A stretch of 64,000 nt of DNA from Sphingopyxis fribergensis (GCF_000803645.1 NZ_CP009122.1:4502501-4566500); one strand, 5' to 3'; counted from the stretch's first letter, positions 29,053-36,817 are shown. Notes: generated by a model not told the origin, from the sequence alone. Numbers and translations: made by a program.

Positions 29053-29358
29053 ATGCGTAAACCCCGCGATTTTGATTCGGAACTCAAAGCCCTTGCCGAC
29101 AAGGCCAAGGCGCTCAAGGAACGGCGTGTGCGACAGCTTGGCGAACTGGTGACGGCTTGCGGAGCCGATGCGCTCGATGCCGATCTGCTGGCCGGGGCGC
29201 TTCTTCATGCCGCGACGGTGAAGGATGCCGCCACAAAGGAGGGCTGGCGCAAGGCAGGTTCGGCCTTCTTTCACGGCAAGGGCGGCAAGCCTGCGGGCGG
29301 ACCTGTTGGCCAACAGAGCGGCACTCTCCCGCTCGACGGCGGCGCGGCATCGGCTTGA
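29053..29358 (+). CDS. TraC/TraD-type small mobilisation protein
   Basis: 101 residues from the ATG at 29053 (GGAGAC upstream); an ATG at 29020 in the same frame is less likely. The N-terminus RKPRDFDSELKALADKAKAL is a basic coiled-coil-like helix followed by RVRQLGELVTACGADALDAD, the pattern of small proteins annotated as conjugal transfer protein TraC/TraD next to TraA relaxases. They are thought to assist relaxosome formation at oriT. The tail is Gly/Ala-rich. It is divergent from traA across the oriT. Confidence 0.7.
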   Translation: MRKPRDFDSELKALADKAKALKERRVRQLGELVTACGADALDADLLAGALLHAATVKDAATKEGWRKAGSAFFHGKGGKPAGGPVGQQSGTLPLDGGAASA

Positions 29359-29380
29359 GGCACGAAAGGCGCGAACCGAC

Positions 29381-29617
29381 ATGCGGGACTGGGCCGTCAA
29401 ACGCCGTGAACGCACGCGGCATCTCATTGAACTCGGCGGCCTCGTCATCAAGGCGGGACTGGCTGAACTGACCGACGATGACCGCGCCACGCTTTACGGC
29501 GCGTTCCTCACGGTCGCGGACAGGTTGCGCGGCGACGAACGGGGAAACGCGCTTGCCCTCTGGCAGCGCAAGGGCAAGCGCGCATTCGAGGCGGAGCAGG
29601 GCGGAATAGACGGCTGA
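29381..29617 (+). CDS. traD: TraD-type small mobilisation protein
   Basis: 78 residues from ATG 29381; a TTG at 29356 overlapping the previous stop is an alternative start that adds 8 residues. The sequence RDWAVKRRERTRHLIELGGL ... DDRATLYGAF matches the conserved core of TraD of Ti-type systems (ERRRTRHLIELGGLV, D-RATLYGAL). It is translated right after the TraC-like gene and probably belongs to the same transcript. It converges with the NYN-domain gene, with 2 bp between the stops. Confidence 0.75.
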   Translation: MRDWAVKRRERTRHLIELGGLVIKAGLAELTDDDRATLYGAFLTVADRLRGDERGNALALWQRKGKRAFEAEQGGIDG

Positions 29618-29619
29618 TG

Positions 29620-30447
29620 CTATCGGCTGGGTTGCTGGGAATGTTCCTTGTTGCGCTTGTCCGCAACATAGCTCTGCCCGTTCTCGACGCGCGCTATGTC
29701 GAACAGCCCCGTGGCTTCGAACAGCGCCGTGAAGTTCCTGACGCCGTAGTTACGCGGATCGATCGGAGCCTGCCTTCGCGCGGCGAGTCCCGCCGCCGAC
29801 ATAGCCGCCCAGCCATCTTCTCGGGCTGTGGCCTCGACTGCCCCCCGTAATATGGTCACGAGTTTGGTGTCTTGTGACAGCGGCTTTCCCGCTGGTTTCG
29901 CGACGGGCGCTGGCTTTGCCTTGTCTCCCGCTTTTGCCTTGGCTTTGGGCTTTGTCGCCGGTTCCATGGGTGCGGCCGCTACCAGCGGTTCGTCCAATGT
30001 GTCGAGATAGAGGAAGGCCGTGCAGGCGTTGACGAACGGCGCGGGCGTCTTGCGCTCGCCAAAGCCGTAGACCTCATGCCCATTGGCCTTGAGTTGCATC
30101 ACAAGCGGCGTGAAGTCCGCATCGCTCGATGCGAGGCAGAAGGCGTCGGGCTTCTGGGTATAGAGCAATTCCATAGCGTCGATCACCAGCGCAATGTCGG
30201 TGGCGTTCTTGCCGCTCGAATAGCTGAACTGCTGAATGGGCCGGATCGCGAAATCGTGCAGCTTGTCCTTCCAGTTCTTGAGGCCCGCGCTGGCCCAATC
30301 ACCATAAGCGCGGCGAATGTTGGCCGTGCCATATTTGGAAAGCTCCGCCAGCATTTCGGCGATCTTGCTGTGCGGCACATTGTCCGCGTCGATCAGCAGC
30401 GCAATCCTGCGATCCGCTGTGCTGCGCGTCCGATCCTCTAATTCCAC
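29620..30447 (-). CDS. NYN (LabA/PIN-like) domain protein with C-terminal LOTUS/OST-HTH-like domain
   Basis: 275 residues from a GTG with an excellent upstream GGGGGGATAAA; a longer frame from 30504 would add 19 residues. About residues 12-150 form a NYN domain with the acidic positions expected of a PIN-like RNase: RIALLIDADNVP, NATDIALVIDAMEL and CLASSDADFTPLV, then GHEVYGFG. An Ala/Lys/Pro-rich linker (about 158-190) leads to a C-terminal domain (KLVTILRGAVEATAREDGWA ... YGVRNFTALFEATGLFDIAR) resembling OST-HTH/LOTUS RNA-binding domains. Such LabA-like proteins are predicted ribonucleases. It is the last gene of a three-gene run with a HEPN-STN protein and a Tat-signal protein. Confidence 0.8.
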   Translation of the reverse strand: MELEDRTRSTADRRIALLIDADNVPHSKIAEMLAELSKYGTANIRRAYGDWASAGLKNWKDKLHDFAIRPIQQFSYSSGKNATDIALVIDAMELLYTQKPDAFCLASSDADFTPLVMQLKANGHEVYGFGERKTPAPFVNACTAFLYLDTLDEPLVAAAPMEPATKPKAKAKAGDKAKPAPVAKPAGKPLSQDTKLVTILRGAVEATAREDGWAAMSAAGLAARRQAPIDPRNYGVRNFTALFEATGLFDIARVENGQSYVADKRNKEHSQQPSR

Positions 30448-30528
30448 TTTATCCCCCCAAAGCGCGATGGCGATATTCTTGCGTACCGGCATCCCGAATG
30501 CCACCTGAATCGCGCAGACGAATGCCGC

Positions 30529-32043
30529 CTATTGCGGCACCTCCATCGTCACGCTGCCGCCAGGTAGCGCCTGATACTCGATCGTCGCCACGATGGGCGG
30601 GCGGCTCTTGTCGCAGTAGCGCACAGTGATGATGCCCTCCCGGATCGCGGGACACAGGCCGGAGCCATAGAGAATGTCCGCCAGCGCATCGAAGGTGGTC
30701 GCCTTCGCGCGATAGGCTCCGGTCCATCGCACCGCCCAAATGTCATCGTTGGCCTTGACCCGGTAGCCAGCCCTCTGCGCAACGTCCATGACCGCGCCAA
30801 GCACGGTGTCCGCGCGCACGTCGAAGTCCAGCACGGCGGACAGGTCTGCGGGTTTGGAACGGACGGCCTGCGCGGACTTCATCCGCCATAGCGTTGCCTC
30901 TGCGCCAGCCATGAAAAGGCACAGGCCGATCATCGCCAAGGGCAAATGGTCAACCCCGCGCTTGAGCCCGTCCGACCGCCAGAAACGGCGAACCGGAATG
31001 AGCGGATTCCACCGGCTCCGTGGCGGGGCGACATGTCTCACGATCCGCCATGTGCGTTGCAGCATGTTCGCACTGTGAGCAGGTCGGGACGGAGCTATCG
31101 CCGTCGTCGGCTCCGCTGGTGGCGGAAGCATTGGGGCTGGCAGGCTTGCGGCAAGCGACGCCTGATGGTCGGCAACGGCGCACGCCGCACGGTCGGCCAG
31201 TATCTCCACCCGCGCGAACGCCCACGCCAGTTCCTCTCCCGAAATGCGGTAGGATCGCCCATAGCGCGCCTCGACATAGGCGCGGCGGATGCAGCCGAAT
31301 GCGCGACGTTCGAACCGGCTTTCTCGCGGCCATGCCGAACACAGGCGCGGGTCCAGTGCTTCCGCCGCCTCGCGCAGTTCATCCAGCGCATGGGTGCGCG
31401 GCGCGTGCAGGCTGATCGAGTGCAACACGGCCAGATAGAAATGCTCGCACGCCTGATGCAGCATCAGCGCCGCCATCGGTGCATCGCCCCGCTTTCGATA
31501 AAAAGCCGCGCCCGCCAGAAAATCCGTTCCGCGCTTATGCCACTGGATGAACTCCGCGACGCCCCGGATAGCCCGTTCCCGCACCGGAAGGCGGCGCGGC
31601 TCTTGCAGCCGCAAGCCTTCCATCTGGTAGAGCGCGATGCCCTGTTCGGCGATCGTGACGAAATAGGGATTGCCCTCGACAAGAGCACCGTTGATCCGCT
31701 CAAGGCTTTCTACGGACAGCCGCACCGGGCGGGCGATCTCGCCATGCTCCCATGCGCGGCGAAGCCGGTCGCGCACCAGCCGCCAGTCGCGGTCGCTGCG
31801 GGCGAGGCGGGGATCGTTGACGATCGCCAGCAGCCGGAATGCTTCCCCCGGCGCGACCTCTGCCCAATCCTTTTCTGCATGGGGACCGTGCAGGATCAGG
31901 GTGAGGATGCGGCCCGCCCGGAAATGTTCGGAGCATCGGCCCTTGGTCGTTTCCTCGAACGTCTCGAACAGGATCGTGGTGATATGAAGAAGCTCATCCC
32001 GGATTGGGGTGGGCAGATGATCGGCGTTGGTACGCAGCATCAT
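30529..32043 (-). CDS. Nucleotidyltransferase-like/HEPN protein fused to a transmembrane segment and STN-like domain
   Basis: 504 residues from ATG 32043 (the frame extends to a TTG at 32073). Residues about 10-140 match the nucleotidyltransferase half of two-domain NTase/HEPN proteins, but the GSxxxGD-type active site is degenerate (ILHGPHAEKDW). Residues about 165-290 are the HEPN half (MLHQACEHFYLAVLHSISLH, then RTHALDEL and RRAFGCIRRAYVEARYG). A Pro-rich linker, one transmembrane helix (about 367-386, LAMIGLCLFMAGAEATLW) and an STN-like domain (about 405-475: VLDFDVRADTVLGAVMDVAQ ... TTFDALADILYGSGL) follow. Topology would place HEPN inside and STN in the periplasm. It follows the Tat-signal gene by 8 bp. 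Function unknown; a membrane-tethered RNase or sensor is speculation. Confidence 0.7.
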   Translation of the reverse strand: MMLRTNADHLPTPIRDELLHITTILFETFEETTKGRCSEHFRAGRILTLILHGPHAEKDWAEVAPGEAFRLLAIVNDPRLARSDRDWRLVRDRLRRAWEHGEIARPVRLSVESLERINGALVEGNPYFVTIAEQGIALYQMEGLRLQEPRRLPVRERAIRGVAEFIQWHKRGTDFLAGAAFYRKRGDAPMAALMLHQACEHFYLAVLHSISLHAPRTHALDELREAAEALDPRLCSAWPRESRFERRAFGCIRRAYVEARYGRSYRISGEELAWAFARVEILADRAACAVADHQASLAASLPAPMLPPPAEPTTAIAPSRPAHSANMLQRTWRIVRHVAPPRSRWNPLIPVRRFWRSDGLKRGVDHLPLAMIGLCLFMAGAEATLWRMKSAQAVRSKPADLSAVLDFDVRADTVLGAVMDVAQRAGYRVKANDDIWAVRWTGAYRAKATTFDALADILYGSGLCPAIREGIITVRYCDKSRPPIVATIEYQALPGGSVTMEVPQ

Positions 32044-32051
32044 GACTGCGC

Positions 32052-32678
32052 CTACTGTGGGCCGCGCTGGCAACCCTTCGGGCGTGGGTGGCCGGTCACG
32101 TCATGGACGCGGTCCACCAAGGCACGCACAAGAGGCGTGATCGTGGCCGGGATGAAGCCACCCGTCTGGGGCCGGTCTTCCTCCCAATCGTCATAGTGAT
32201 AGCCCCACTTCCAGTAGGGCGAGAGAACCACCGCCAGCCGCGCCATGTCCGGGCAGTCATGGCCGAAGCCGCATGCATTGGCGTAGGCCAGCGCCTTGGC
32301 GATGTCCTGCTTGATGTGCTGGGCGTTCCATTCATCGGCAAAGCCCACGTCCAGCAGATAGGCGCATAGCGCCTGCTGACAGACGAAGCCTGCGTAATGC
32401 AGGGCTGGGTTGGAAAACCGGCTTTCGTGGAAAGGAACGACTTCCGTTAGCGACCAGCGCCGTTCCGCATTGTGATAGCGGAAGCGGCTGATGCTCCGCC
32501 CCTCTTTCGTGCGCGCAATGGTCGCGGGTTCGTCCTCATAGCGTTGGTGAAGCGACGCCAGCGCACCGCTCCAGGGTGAGGTGATCATCGGCATGGCGAC
32601 CGACGCGACGGTCATACCGCGCAGCAAAGCGCGACGGGATGTAACGATTCTCGAATCGCTCGCTCGGAAGCTTGTCAT
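32052..32678 (-). CDS. Hypothetical Tat-exported protein
   Basis: 208 residues from ATG 32678 (GAAGGCAGG upstream). The N-terminus carries a twin-arginine signal (SRRALLRGMTVASVAMPMIT), so export in folded form is expected. The mature part has no family I recognise; it contains RFRYHNAERRW, five Cys residues after the signal and an aromatic YWKWGYHYDDWEED cluster. It is the first gene of the run with the HEPN-STN (8 bp away) and NYN genes. Two exported or membrane-facing proteins in one transcript with two predicted nucleases is unusual. Confidence 0.55.
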   Translation of the reverse strand: MTSFRASDSRIVTSRRALLRGMTVASVAMPMITSPWSGALASLHQRYEDEPATIARTKEGRSISRFRYHNAERRWSLTEVVPFHESRFSNPALHYAGFVCQQALCAYLLDVGFADEWNAQHIKQDIAKALAYANACGFGHDCPDMARLAVVLSPYWKWGYHYDDWEEDRPQTGGFIPATITPLVRALVDRVHDVTGHPRPKGCQRGPQ

Positions 32679-32812
32679 CAGCCTGCCTTCCTTCAGCCAT
32701 TCCAAGACGGAATGCCCGCCCGGAATCGATAACCGGCACCGCTTATAGCCCGAAAGGCAAGAAATATGCAATAAGAGGTGCCGGTTACTCCGCTTCAGGT
32801 TGAACAGGTGTC

Positions 32813-33001
32813 ATGCACGGCTACGACGACAATATGGGAAGACCACCGCTCAACTTGAAATCAACCAATGTCCGTTTGCCCGAAGGTCTGGGCGATCGGA
32901 TTGACAAACTGGTCGGGCGTCAGCGGCGCGCTGCCTTCATACGGGAAGTGCTTGAACGCGAAGTGGAGCGTTTGGAGGTCGAACAGGGTAAAGTCGGATA
33001 A
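32813..33001 (+). CDS. Small ribbon-helix-helix-like DNA-binding protein
   Basis: 62 residues; an ATG at 32834 gives 55 and starts the conserved part (GRPPLNLKSTNVRLPEGLGD). The pattern of a beta strand (TNVRLP) followed by two helices (GLGDRIDKLV; RAAFIREVLEREVERLE) is that of RHH repressors or antitoxins. No toxin gene follows in the same direction, and the neighbour upstream is divergent, so autoregulation or control of the Tat/HEPN/NYN run is possible. Confidence 0.55.
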   Translation: MHGYDDNMGRPPLNLKSTNVRLPEGLGDRIDKLVGRQRRAAFIREVLEREVERLEVEQGKVG

Positions 33002-33249
33002 CGCCGAAATACCGCTGACGGAACCCCCTAATGATGAGGTTGTCGGATGCCACGCCAATCCGACAGTGTTTCTCAGGCAGTCGGGCAGCAAAAATAACTG
33101 TATAATGCCGTGGTCAGCGGAAACCCTTGGATTTGCGTCGCCCTTCCTGACGGGATCATGTGTTTTCCGACAGAGTGTTAATGTCAACAACCCGTCCTCC
33201 ATTATCTTCTGTTATAAGCCGGACTGTAATATTTATGGGGGTGGCGAGT

Positions 33250-33696
33250 ATGCCGGTAAAATCGCTGGGCGATATTTTTGGAACCTCACTTCATCGCGCC
33301 ATATTGAAAGCAAGAGGCTACACCAAGGTAGGACGGACTTTTCGATGTGAGCGGCAAGATTTTACCGAGATGCTTATGATTCAGGGTAGCTCTTGGAACT
33401 CTGGGGTAGAACCATGGGAGTTCTACATTGATGTTTTGGTAGCCTTTCCAGACATTCCCTTGAGGCCGACGATACGGGGGGCGAACTATCACGCCAAAGG
33501 ACGCATTGATGCCATTGTGGCAGATGCCCCTCCCAGCTTCCAATTGAGGGCTAATGATCTAGATCGCTTGGTTGTTGAAGTTGGGCAGCTTGCAACGGAG
33601 GCTTCCATTCGTTTGCCTGAACTGCTGCGACCAATCCAAGCTCGCGCACGTCAGGGGCTTTTTTCTCCTATTCCTCTGCCGGATTCGTGGCTTTGA
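33250..33696 (+). CDS. DUF4304-like hypothetical protein
   Basis: 148 residues from the ATG at 33250, which has GGGGGTGG at good spacing; upstream in-frame ATGs (33160, 33181, 33235) would add residues that do not look like part of the domain. The segment LGDIFGTSLHRAILKARGYTKVGRTFRC split as FGTSLHRAILKARGY and then MIQGSSWNSG ... WEFYIDVLVAF resembles DUF4304 (a helical start, GFKK-like turn, then strands). The stretch from about 33000 to 33700 is noticeably more AT-rich than its neighbours, a sign of foreign origin within the element. Function unknown. Confidence 0.5.
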   Translation: MPVKSLGDIFGTSLHRAILKARGYTKVGRTFRCERQDFTEMLMIQGSSWNSGVEPWEFYIDVLVAFPDIPLRPTIRGANYHAKGRIDAIVADAPPSFQLRANDLDRLVVEVGQLATEASIRLPELLRPIQARARQGLFSPIPLPDSWL

Positions 33697-33739
33697 TGGT
33701 CAGGTTGTCCGAAAATCAGGTGAATTGCAGCACGTCGCT

Positions 33740-34060
33740 TCAGGCGACAGCCTGCAACCCCTTGCGCTGGATGATCGACAGCAGGCGCAGGGCAGGGCCA
33801 CCGGGCCGCTTCACGCCACGCTCCCAATCGGACACGAGATTGCGCGAGACATTGAGATAGGCGGCGAACACCGGCTGCGAGACATGCTCGCGCTCGCGGA
33901 TCGCCCGGATTTCATCACCTGCCAGCGCCGGGGCCGGGGCGAGGCACGCCTCGTCAAAGGTCCGCAGCGTCGCGCGCGACACCACGCCCGCGTCATGCGC
34001 GTCACTCATCATCTCATGGATCGCGCCTGCGATCTCGCTGCGATAGCCCTTATCCTTCAT
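33740..34060 (-). CDS. HigA/NadS-like XRE-family antitoxin
   Basis: 106 residues from ATG 34060 (KDKGYRSEIAGAIHE); an ATG at 34072 gives 110. The C-terminal 60 residues are an XRE helix-turn-helix (IRAIREREHVSQPVFAAYLN, then VSRNLVSDWERGVKRPGGPA). The N-terminal half (GAIHEMMSDAHDAGVVSRAT) is typical of antitoxins paired with PF06296-type RelE toxins. It starts upstream of the toxin stop (overlap of about 11 bp), so the two are co-translated. It looks intact although the toxin's N-terminus is shifted. Confidence 0.8.
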   Translation of the reverse strand: MKDKGYRSEIAGAIHEMMSDAHDAGVVSRATLRTFDEACLAPAPALAGDEIRAIREREHVSQPVFAAYLNVSRNLVSDWERGVKRPGGPALRLLSIIQRKGLQAVA

Positions 34061-34475
34061 CACCGTTCCCATCGTCTATCTCTACCAGCGTTCCCGACGC
34101 CATCAGCCGGTCCAGTTCCTCACCGCTCCATTCCAGCGCCTCGCTCGCGGCCTTGCGGAGCAAGGCCAGGTCGACCTTTGATATGTTCGCCTGCGCATTC
34201 TTGGCGAACCCAAAAGCGAAAATCGCTCTGTCACCCTGCCTGAACAGGATCAGCGTGCGATAGCCGCCTGACTTGCCTTGCCCGGTGCGCGCGACGCGCT
34301 GCTTGATAACGCCGCCGCCAAGGTCGGCATCCACCAGACCGCTTTCCGCGCGCTCCACCGCCTTGCGAAGCGAAGCGTCCGCAATCCGCTTCCTTGCGCG
34401 CGAAGCGCTCGAACCATCCATTTTTGAAGATGCGCGAAATGGCGGTTCTCCTGCTTCTGTCACTGCATATAACAC
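34050..34475 (-). CDS. RelE-family toxin of PF06296 type, N-terminus apparently frameshifted
   Basis: Up to 141 residues from ATG 34475. The conserved core (ADLGGGVIKQRVARTGQGKS, then GYRTLILFRQ and IFAFGFAKNAQANI) is that of RelE/PF06296 toxins that act on translating mRNA. The family's usual start, of the form FK-xWFxRFARKE, is not in this frame. It is present in the next frame just upstream (RIFKNGWFERFARKE, about 34390-34437) and joins the core if one G is removed at 34389. That frame also lacks an ATG at the expected place, where ATT follows an AGGAG. So the gene may be inactivated, or be translated with an aberrant N-terminus. Confidence 0.65.
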   Translation of the reverse strand: MLYAVTEAGEPPFRASSKMDGSSASRARKRIADASLRKAVERAESGLVDADLGGGVIKQRVARTGQGKSGGYRTLILFRQGDRAIFAFGFAKNAQANISKVDLALLRKAASEALEWSGEELDRLMASGTLVEIDDGNGDEG

Positions 34476-34486
34476 TTAGCGTTATA
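34468..34486. promoter_or_regulatory. Inverted repeat upstream of the toxin-antitoxin pair (likely operator)
   Basis: TATAAC-7 nt-GTTATA, immediately upstream of the toxin reading frame. Its position fits autoregulation by the XRE antitoxin. Confidence 0.5.
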
Positions 34487-34901
34487 GTTCAACGCGGATG
34501 GGACGGGGCGATACGGTATCGGCTTCCTTGACAACGAACAGGTAGCGAGTGAGCATGAGTTCCTGCTTCACGACGCTTGCGGCGGTGGTCCTTTCAAAGG
34601 AGCATCCTATGACAGACTCGGCCTAGCGCCTTTTGGCTGCCCCCCGGAAAGGGGCGGCTGCGAAGGCTGCGCATGGGATTTTGGCACAGAGTGGGAAAAA
34701 ATCTGCACTGATCGAGGTCAGTGAAAAGCCTATGCCAAGTTCCGCCGTTTTCCGCCGCTGACCGCCGATTGCCGCCAGCGTCCACCGTAACCTCAAAGCG
34801 GGACAGCCTGCGCGCCCGGAAGGCTCTTGTCCGGGACGGTAAGGCATCCAATGCTCGTGGCCGGGGGCGCGTGCAACATCCTGAATTGAAGAGATTGCCC
34901 C
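34487..34901. other. Intergenic region between toxin-antitoxin pair and AlpA gene
   Basis: About 415 bp. Small frames on both strands do not resemble known proteins and lack ribosome-binding sites. I see no RNA gene. It probably holds promoters for the divergent toxin and AlpA genes. Confidence 0.4.
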
Positions 34902-35105
34902 ATGAATAGCCCTGACCGTATCATAAGACTGAAAACCGTTCTCGCCCGCACCGGGCTTTCCCGCACGACGCTCTATCGCAAGATGGGCGAAGGCACTTTT
35001 CCCCGCCAAGTGAAGATCAGCGTCCACGGCGCGGGCTGGCGCGAGTCCGCTATTAACCGCTGGATTGCCGATCCGGTAAGCTACCGGGAGGAGTTGGGCG
35101 TTTGA
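34902..35105 (+). CDS. AlpA-family excisionase/regulator
   Basis: 67 residues. A MerR-like helix-turn-helix (IIRLKTVLARTGLSRTTLYR, then KMGEGTFPRQVKIS) followed by GWRESAINRWIADP is the AlpA (CP4-57 regulatory protein) signature. AlpA proteins act as excisionases or regulators of P4-type integrases. It is located next to, and convergent with, the integrase gene (60 bp between stops), the usual arrangement in tRNA-borne elements. Confidence 0.85.
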   Translation: MNSPDRIIRLKTVLARTGLSRTTLYRKMGEGTFPRQVKISVHGAGWRESAINRWIADPVSYREELGV

Positions 35106-35165
35106 TCCTGTCGCCGTGCCTTCGTCTCTTGTGGGCGAGGGCACGGCGATGTTGACAGCTTGCAA

Positions 35166-36401
35166 TCAGGCGGCTTGGCTTTTCACCTTCCCGAATTTGC
35201 CGGTCACGACCTTCTGCCCATCGCGCAGGAAATCGAGATGGTCGGACCAGTGCTGCATCATGCGCACGCGCTCATCCCAATACTCGCCGCGTGTATAGGC
35301 GCGGCGCACGGCGTTGTTGTCGCAGTGGGCAAGCTGGCGCTCGATCGCGTCGGGATGCCATAGGCCCATCTCGTTGAGCAAAGTCGCCGCCATTGCCCGA
35401 AAGCCGTGGCCGGTCATTTCATCCTGCGCGAAGCCCATGCGCCGCAGGGCGGCGTTGATGGTGTTCTCCGACATGGGCCGGTCAACGGAACGCAGCGACG
35501 GGAACAGGAAGCGGCTATAATCCGCATCATGCTCGATGGTTTCGAGGATCGCGAGCGCCTGCCGGGATAGGGGGATGGTGTGGGCGCGGCGCATCTTCGT
35601 CTTGTGTGCCGGGACCGTCCACAGCGCCTTGTCGAAATCGAAGTCGGCCCATTCGGCATGGCGTAGCTCGCCGGGGCGAACGAACACATGGGGGAGCAAT
35701 TGCAGCGCCGCCTTGGTGTTGGCGAAGCCCTCGAACGCCTCGATGGCCCGCAAGAGGCCACCTGCATTGTCGGCGCTGGTGATAGCGGCCCTGTGGACGG
35801 GTTGGGGCGCGATCAGTGCCCCGCGCAAGTCGGCGGCCACGTCACGTTCTGCGCGGGCGGTAGCGATGGCATAGCGGAATATCTGGCTGCATGTGCTGCG
35901 CAGCCGCTTGGCTGTCTCATACTTGCCCTTGCCCTCCATCTTGCGCAGCATGGTCAAAACCTCCTGCGCGGTGATGGCGGTGATAGGTCGCTTGCCCAGC
36001 GACGCATTGATGAACGCCAGCAGCCAGCGCAGTTTCTTCATCGTGACGGCGGAGCGGCCTTCGCGTTCGACCTTCACCAGCCATTCGTCGGCCACGGCCT
36101 TGAAGCTGTTGGACGCCGCCACGGTCGCGGCGATGCGATCCATCTTGATCTTCTCGGCGGGGTCATCCCCCTTCGCCAGAACCTTGCGGGCGGCGTCGCG
36201 TTGCTCGCGGGCGTCGGCAAGGCCGGTGTCGGGATAGACCCCGAAAGCCAGCGTCTTCTGCTTGCCCAGATGGCGGTAGTTCATCCGCCAGTAGCGCCCG
36301 CCATTCGGCGTCACATAAAGGAACAGGCCATCGCTATCGGTGAGCTTGTAGGGCTTGGCTTTGCTCTTGGCGTTTTTGATCGCAGCGGCGGTAAGCGCCA
36401 T
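35166..36401 (-). CDS. P4-type tyrosine integrase (DUF4102 arm-binding domain)
   Basis: 411 residues. The N-terminal DUF4102-type domain (LTAAAIKNAKSKAKPYKLTD ... GLFLYVTPNGGRYWRMNY) is followed by a SAM-like core-binding part and the catalytic domain. Visible catalytic residues are Arg in VRPGELRHAEW, HxxR in GHGFRAMAATLLNEMG, His in LAHCDNN and Tyr in RRAYTRGEYW. The gene starts 160 bp from the 3' end of tRNA-Glu and reads away from it, as in most islands of this type. Octamers TACCATCA lie just upstream (36433, 36445) and inverted at the start codon (36401), and may be arm sites. Confidence 0.93.
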   Translation of the reverse strand: MALTAAAIKNAKSKAKPYKLTDSDGLFLYVTPNGGRYWRMNYRHLGKQKTLAFGVYPDTGLADAREQRDAARKVLAKGDDPAEKIKMDRIAATVAASNSFKAVADEWLVKVEREGRSAVTMKKLRWLLAFINASLGKRPITAITAQEVLTMLRKMEGKGKYETAKRLRSTCSQIFRYAIATARAERDVAADLRGALIAPQPVHRAAITSADNAGGLLRAIEAFEGFANTKAALQLLPHVFVRPGELRHAEWADFDFDKALWTVPAHKTKMRRAHTIPLSRQALAILETIEHDADYSRFLFPSLRSVDRPMSENTINAALRRMGFAQDEMTGHGFRAMAATLLNEMGLWHPDAIERQLAHCDNNAVRRAYTRGEYWDERVRMMQHWSDHLDFLRDGQKVVTGKFGKVKSQAA

Positions 36402-36560
36402 GATGGTATCTCCTTTTGGGGGAGGGCCGCGCTACCATCAGACATACCATCAATATGCTGGTATCCGGTGGTCCAAGACCGCTCCGTATGGGATACCTAT
36501 ACCACGAAAAACCGCAGAAATCCGCCGTTCCCGGCACCTTCTGATACTCTCTGGGAGAGT

Positions 36561-36580
36561 ATTTTGGTGACCCCTACGGG
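36561..36580 (+). repeat. Attachment site at the tRNA-Glu 3' end (20-bp direct repeat)
   Basis: Identical to 7628-7647 and overlapping the last 16 nt of tRNA-Glu. With the adjacent integrase it marks the right end of the putative element. Confidence 0.8.
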
Positions 36581-36639
36581 AATCGAACCCGTGTTTTCGC
36601 CGTGAGAGGGCGACGTCCTGACCGCTAGACGAAGGGGCC
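36565..36639 (-). tRNA. tRNA-Glu (CTC)
   Basis: 75 nt including an encoded CCA. The acceptor stem GGCCCCT pairs with AGGGGTC (one G-U). The D-arm contains TCTAGCGGTCAGGA. The anticodon stem TCGCC/GGCGA closes the loop CTCTCAC with anticodon CTC. The T-arm is CGGGTTCGAATCCCG. All arms fold normally, so the tRNA remains functional after integration at its 3' end. Confidence 0.95.
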
Positions 36640-36690
36640 TCAAGGGTCGGAAATTTTGCGGAAATGGGAGCCGACCGCTCCCGTGACCGA

Positions 36691-36817
36691 TGGTGACCCC
36701 TACGGGCACCCGGTCCCGGTAGCAAGGTATTGATTATAGCTCGGTATTTTGACCGAGCTGGACGATGTACCATCAGAAATGCCATTCGTCCACCGGGATG
36801 ATTCGGGCTTAAATGAC
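36691..36817 (+). repeat. Third att-like copy with element-end block
   Basis: Begins with the same 23 bases as 7632-7654 and remains alignable for 127 bp, with TACCATCA at 36768-36775. It lies 51 bp beyond the 5' end of tRNA-Glu. It looks like the left end of another, related element. Confidence 0.6.
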
